NCBI GenBank assembly: GCA_050741915.1
Contig: JBOGEX010000047.1
Span: 1 to 16,279 of the forward strand
Length of the DNA: 16,279 nucleotides
Reading direction: 5' to 3'
DNA from: JACCTH01 sp050741915
GTDB taxonomy: Bacteria > Actinomycetota > Acidimicrobiia > Spongiisociales > ZC4RG35
This document shows positions 15,101-16,279 of the stretch, in pieces. A program made the translations under genes and the position numbers. The notes beneath the pieces were generated by a model. It made no database searches. It worked only from the letters and a program-made list of their open reading frames with translations, and was not told where the DNA came from. Within the stretch, counting starts at the first letter, position 1. Every line of letters starts with the position of its first letter.

Positions 15101-15444
15101 TGGACGAGGCGAAGGCTGAATGGGTCGATCGATTTGGTCTGCTGCCGCCAGAGGCACTGGCTTTGATTGAGATTGCCCGTCTACGGGTGGAAGCGCTGCG
15201 GGTGGGTCTGACAGAGATCGTCAACCTCCGAGGAGAGGTGAGGATGGCACCTGTGGAGTTCTCGGTGAGCGAGGAGGTAAGGCTCGAGCGATTGGCGCCG
15301 AAGGCGGTTGTGCGCGACGGCGTGCTTTTCGTTCCTCTTCCCCGCAACGATCCGGTGACGGGAATGATCGACTTCCTGCGCCGGATGTGGCCCGTCTCTC
15401 CCCCCGCAGGGGGGAGTATCGGCGGAGCCGGGGAGGGGGGATAG
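12118..15444 (+). CDS. mfd: Transcription-repair coupling factor
   Basis: The product has 1108 residues from TTG 12118. Mfd removes RNA polymerase stalled at lesions and recruits UvrA. The UvrB-like N-terminal module includes AWETLPFEHISP and RGGIVDIFPAQGDEAIRIDLFGDTVEDLR. The RNA-polymerase-interacting domain (about 440-515) contains GDYVVHQRHGIGRFDGL. The translocase has Walker A GDVGYGKT (Lys593), the DEEQ box (688-691), LTATPIPRTL and QLRGRVGRS, followed by the TRCF C-terminal domain. The start is uncertain: GTG 12076 (14 residues longer, overlapping the CDF gene by 20 nt) is an alternative, and GTG 12092 is out of frame. The last ~17 residues, PVSPPAGGSIGGAGEGG, are low-complexity and encoded by a palindromic element, not part of the conserved fold. 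In actinobacteria mfd often follows rplY-pth directly; here seven other genes lie between. Confidence 0.95.
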   Translation: MSPPPLAHLLERWRNPSETGRRFAVSAGARAFALAGMARRGTVVAVVPTEREAEDLADDLSLFTRSFLIPAWETLPFEHISPNLQTMARRSEGLRILKESPPELVVVSSARAAMQRLSPSPPDPVVIERGEEVSLTALTENLSSLGYERTDRVEARGEFAVRGGIVDIFPAQGDEAIRIDLFGDTVEDLRGFGVGNQRSDAQVDRLVAYPAREFRPDEATRSRARELVRRRPAASSVWERLAEGQIFSGMESWMPWVAEPLSLLDASSQATLVLVDPQRSRVRAADLAKEEEDLAKALSPTWGMKGGDHPALYLALEAEFLEMPALPTSPADPVLTVRGLEATPGNPQSVAMAIDRLQQQGIDVVIAMDGQPAADRVARVLAEEGVSPRVIATGVHRGFVAPELKVAVLGEQEIAGRRRAHRSSRRRRPEPGVNFADLRAGDYVVHQRHGIGRFDGLTSRTMAGIERDYLMIGYAGEDRLYVPIDQLASVRKYTGGEAPRVSRMGGKDWSETKDRVRRAVAAVAEQVVRLHRARARAQGYAFPIDTPWQQEMEALFPYEETPDQLVTIGEVKSDMQGDQPMDRLVFGDVGYGKTEIAIRAAFKAVQAGKQVAVLCPTTLLAQQHHQTFSDRFEPYPVRVEVLSRFLTNRQQQKVVAGIASGEVDVVIATHRVLSEDVRWKNLGLVVIDEEQRFGVAAKDQLRALKVGVDVLTLTATPIPRTLEMALTGIRDVSHIRTPPEDRHPILTFVGPYDGQTVAAALRRELLRDGQVFYVHNRVRSIEEALTRLQSLVPDARYVVAHGQMSEGQLEQIMLDFWNREYDVMVATTIIESGLDLPQVNTLIVERADLLGLAQLYQLRGRVGRSNQRAYAYLFHPADQVPTEEAHRRLEAIGEATDLGSGFHLALKDLEIRGAGSILGEVQSGHIAAVGFDLYAELVAEAVSKLEGQLPAETELKEVRIELPVDAHLPDNYLPDQSLRLEAYRRLAAAETLEAVDEAKAEWVDRFGLLPPEALALIEIARLRVEALRVGLTEIVNLRGEVRMAPVEFSVSEEVRLERLAPKAVVRDGVLFVPLPRNDPVTGMIDFLRRMWPVSPPAGGSIGGAGEGG
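15398..15440 (+). repeat. GC-rich palindromic (REP-like) element overlapping the 3' end of mfd
   Basis: There is a perfect 8-bp stem (CTCCCCCC at 15398-15405, loop GCA, GGGGGGAG at 15409-15416), then a second small hairpin CGGC-GGA-GCCG (15420-15430), then a closing G-rich run GGGAGGGGGG (15431-15440). The arrangement of two hairpins with complementary C-rich and G-rich flanks looks like a REP/MITE-type unit. It is entirely within the mfd reading frame and ends one base before the TAG. It has no T-run, so a simple intrinsic terminator is less likely. Several G-runs could also form a quadruplex. Confidence 0.5.
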
Positions 15445-16021
15445 ACCGAACATCCAACTAATCTCCGCCCGTGTTGCGTCCTGGAAGCTGGACCATTTCC
15501 ACGGGTGTGAGTCCCGTCCGAGTAATCGCCGGAGAGCTCGGTAGCAGACCCCGGTTCGTCATCGAGAGATGGCGGGCTGAGCGGGGTGTCAAAAGCCTCT
15601 TAGGAGGGAGCAAGTGTGCGGGCCGTAGTGCCATCAGGCGCGAGTTCTGCAGCCCCGACAGAGAAACAATGGAGGAGCCGAGCCGCTCATTTCACGGCGA
15701 AGGCCACGTTCGACGGACTGGCGCTCCGGACATGCCCCTAGTCGAGTCCTCCCGGGGTAGGGGAAGCGGCACGCACCCAAGGGATGGTTCGGAACAGGAG
15801 AGACCCGTCTCGGCAGCCTTGTCAGCAAAGACCGGTCGTATAAGCCGATGGTGAAAGCGAACGGAGCCGAGCGGGAGTCCGACGGGGTCGTAGTACTGGT
15901 GACCGTTGGGAGGAACCCAACGGTAGGGAAGGGCCCCGACTTCGGTCATGCCGACCGAGAGAGTAAGCGCAAGGGCATGGCCGGTGAAACAACCCGGCCC
16001 AACCACCCCGGCGGACGTAGG

Positions 16022-16165
16022 TCCGCTGTCAACGTGCGAGAATCTCGGAGTCGGCTATGGGCTTGGGCCAAGTCGCCTTCGCGGCGTCGTCGTCATGTCG
16101 TTTCCGGTGTCGAGGGTGACTCCTCGCATCAGGCATGGTTGATGCCGTTGCGCGGAGGGGCGTAA
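16022..16165 (+). pseudogene. Remnant of the intron reverse transcriptase N-terminus
   Basis: In one frame, NVRESRSRLWAWAKSPSRRR and, a little further on, QAWLMPLRGGA resemble the start of group II intron reverse transcriptases (VRxLQRKLYxxAKxxPxRRFH, then AWxxVRxNxGAxGVDG). The frame ends in TAA (16163-16165) exactly where the GAAGVDG block would begin, and domain V follows 22 nt later. All catalytic RT motifs, including YADD, and the maturase domain are absent. The match is from memory of the family and is weak between the two blocks, where small indels must be assumed. Confidence 0.45.
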
Positions 16166-16187
16166 CCATGTCCAGACGATCGTCGGT

Positions 16188-16220
16188 AAGCCGTGTGCCG
16201 GAAAACGGCACGCACGGATT
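16188..16220 (+). ncRNA. Group II intron domain V
   Basis: The 33-nt hairpin starts with AAGCCGU, containing the catalytic AGC triad (16189-16191). A GUGCCG stem, a GAAAA loop and CGGCAC follow, with a GC two-base bulge and then ACGGAUU. This is the standard domain V architecture. One departure is that the triad strand faces ACGGAUU where ACGGUU is usual, so the triad G meets A or a base is inserted. Confidence 0.7.
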
Positions 16221-16276
16221 GAAAGGGGAATGGGGAAACAGACCCGCATTGCGGGCACTGCGCCCCTGACTACCAA
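16221..16276 (+). ncRNA. Group II intron domain VI and 3' end
   Basis: The sequence directly after domain V forms a stem with AAGGGG at 16223-16228 pairing to CCCCU near 16263-16267, capped by an inner CCCGC-ATT-GCGGG hairpin. The tail CTGACTACC carries an adenosine near the base of the stem suitable as branch point. The exact 3' splice site within 16271-16276 cannot be fixed without the downstream exon. Confidence 0.5.
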
Positions 16277-16279
16277 TGC

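Larger units (their letters stand above)
15471..16276 (+). mobile_element. Group II intron, ORF-deleted (about 0.8 kb)
   Basis: From GTGTTGCG at 15471 no long coding frame with normal codon use exists, but the sequence is full of compact stems typical of group II domain I-III RNA, such as CGGGTGTGAGTCCCG (15502-15516) and CCGTTGGGAGGAACCCAACGG (15903-15923). At the 3' end a domain V hairpin (16188-16220) and a domain VI hairpin follow, the order that defines a group II intron terminus. The AGC triad argues against class C. Complete bacterial introns are 2-3 kb with a reverse transcriptase/maturase in domain IV; here only a remnant is present. The 5' end is an approximate call (GUGUU rather than the GUGYG consensus) and the 3' end is near 16272-16276. 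The element lies 26 nt after the mfd stop on the same strand. EBS/IBS pairing was not established. Confidence 0.7.

Noticed and set aside
15398..15416. Strong hairpin as the intrinsic terminator of mfd
   Set aside because: It lies before the stop codon and has no T-run after it; a REP-like element explains the adjoining second hairpin better.
15471..15854. 127-residue reading frame within the intron region
   Set aside because: Low-similarity Arg/Ser/Gly-rich translation of structured intron RNA; no Shine-Dalgarno, no recognisable domain, and it lies in the domain I-III region.
15848..16165. 105-residue reading frame as an intact gene
   Set aside because: Most of it is intron RNA; only the end resembles an RT N-terminus, so it is listed as a remnant and not as a gene.
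1..16279. tRNA genes, rRNA genes, CRISPR arrays, IS transposases
   Set aside because: None seen: no cloverleaf with the TTCGANNC loop, no spaced direct repeats in an array, and no transposase motifs.

Overview
The window is GC-rich DNA with dense coding, ATGA/GTGA start-stop overlaps and many start codons placed directly behind a TAnnnT -10-like hexamer, the pattern of leaderless actinobacterial mRNAs. The gene set (L25/CTC-type rplY next to pth, mfd in the same neighbourhood, a solute-binding/VWA lipoprotein) also fits an actinobacterium. Acidimicrobiia or a relative is possible, but that rank is a guess.

Layout. Positions 1-2961 (minus strand) read yeiH, a membrane-anchored solute-binding-like protein, then a lipoprotein of the solute-binding plus VWA type that runs off the left edge. 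Positions 2991-3623 (plus) encode a KANL3/Tex30-type alpha/beta hydrolase, divergent from yeiH with only 29 bp between the start codons. A three-armed repeat (3606-3696) lies between its stop codon and the rplY promoter. Positions 3757-6890 (plus) hold rplY, pth, a VOC/glyoxalase-like gene and glpK, all tightly spaced. glpD (6891-8483, minus) meets glpK stop codon to stop codon with no gap. Positions 8518-10504 (plus) are pgsA, an NAD-dependent epimerase and a hotdog thioesterase, each overlapping the next by 4 nt. A perfect 46-bp palindrome then separates them from a convergent DinB-fold gene (10545-11039, minus). A CDF metal-efflux gene (11205-12095) and mfd (12118-15444) follow on the plus strand. 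The last ~805 nt are a group II intron RNA with domains V and VI but almost no reverse transcriptase.

How the genes relate. GlpK makes glycerol 3-phosphate, GlpD oxidises it and PgsA uses it for phosphatidylglycerol phosphate, so the central block is a glycerol-3-phosphate node. It lies inside what in many actinobacteria is a compact rplY-pth-mfd housekeeping cluster. Most of the window is ordinary chromosomal core. I did not find a clearly new multi-gene system. The points most worth a second look are the ORF-deleted group II intron just after mfd, a palindromic element that supplies the Mfd C-terminus, the recurrent leaderless promoter/start arrangement, the 46-bp palindrome, the rplY upstream repeat and a Glu-for-His change in the CDF metal site.
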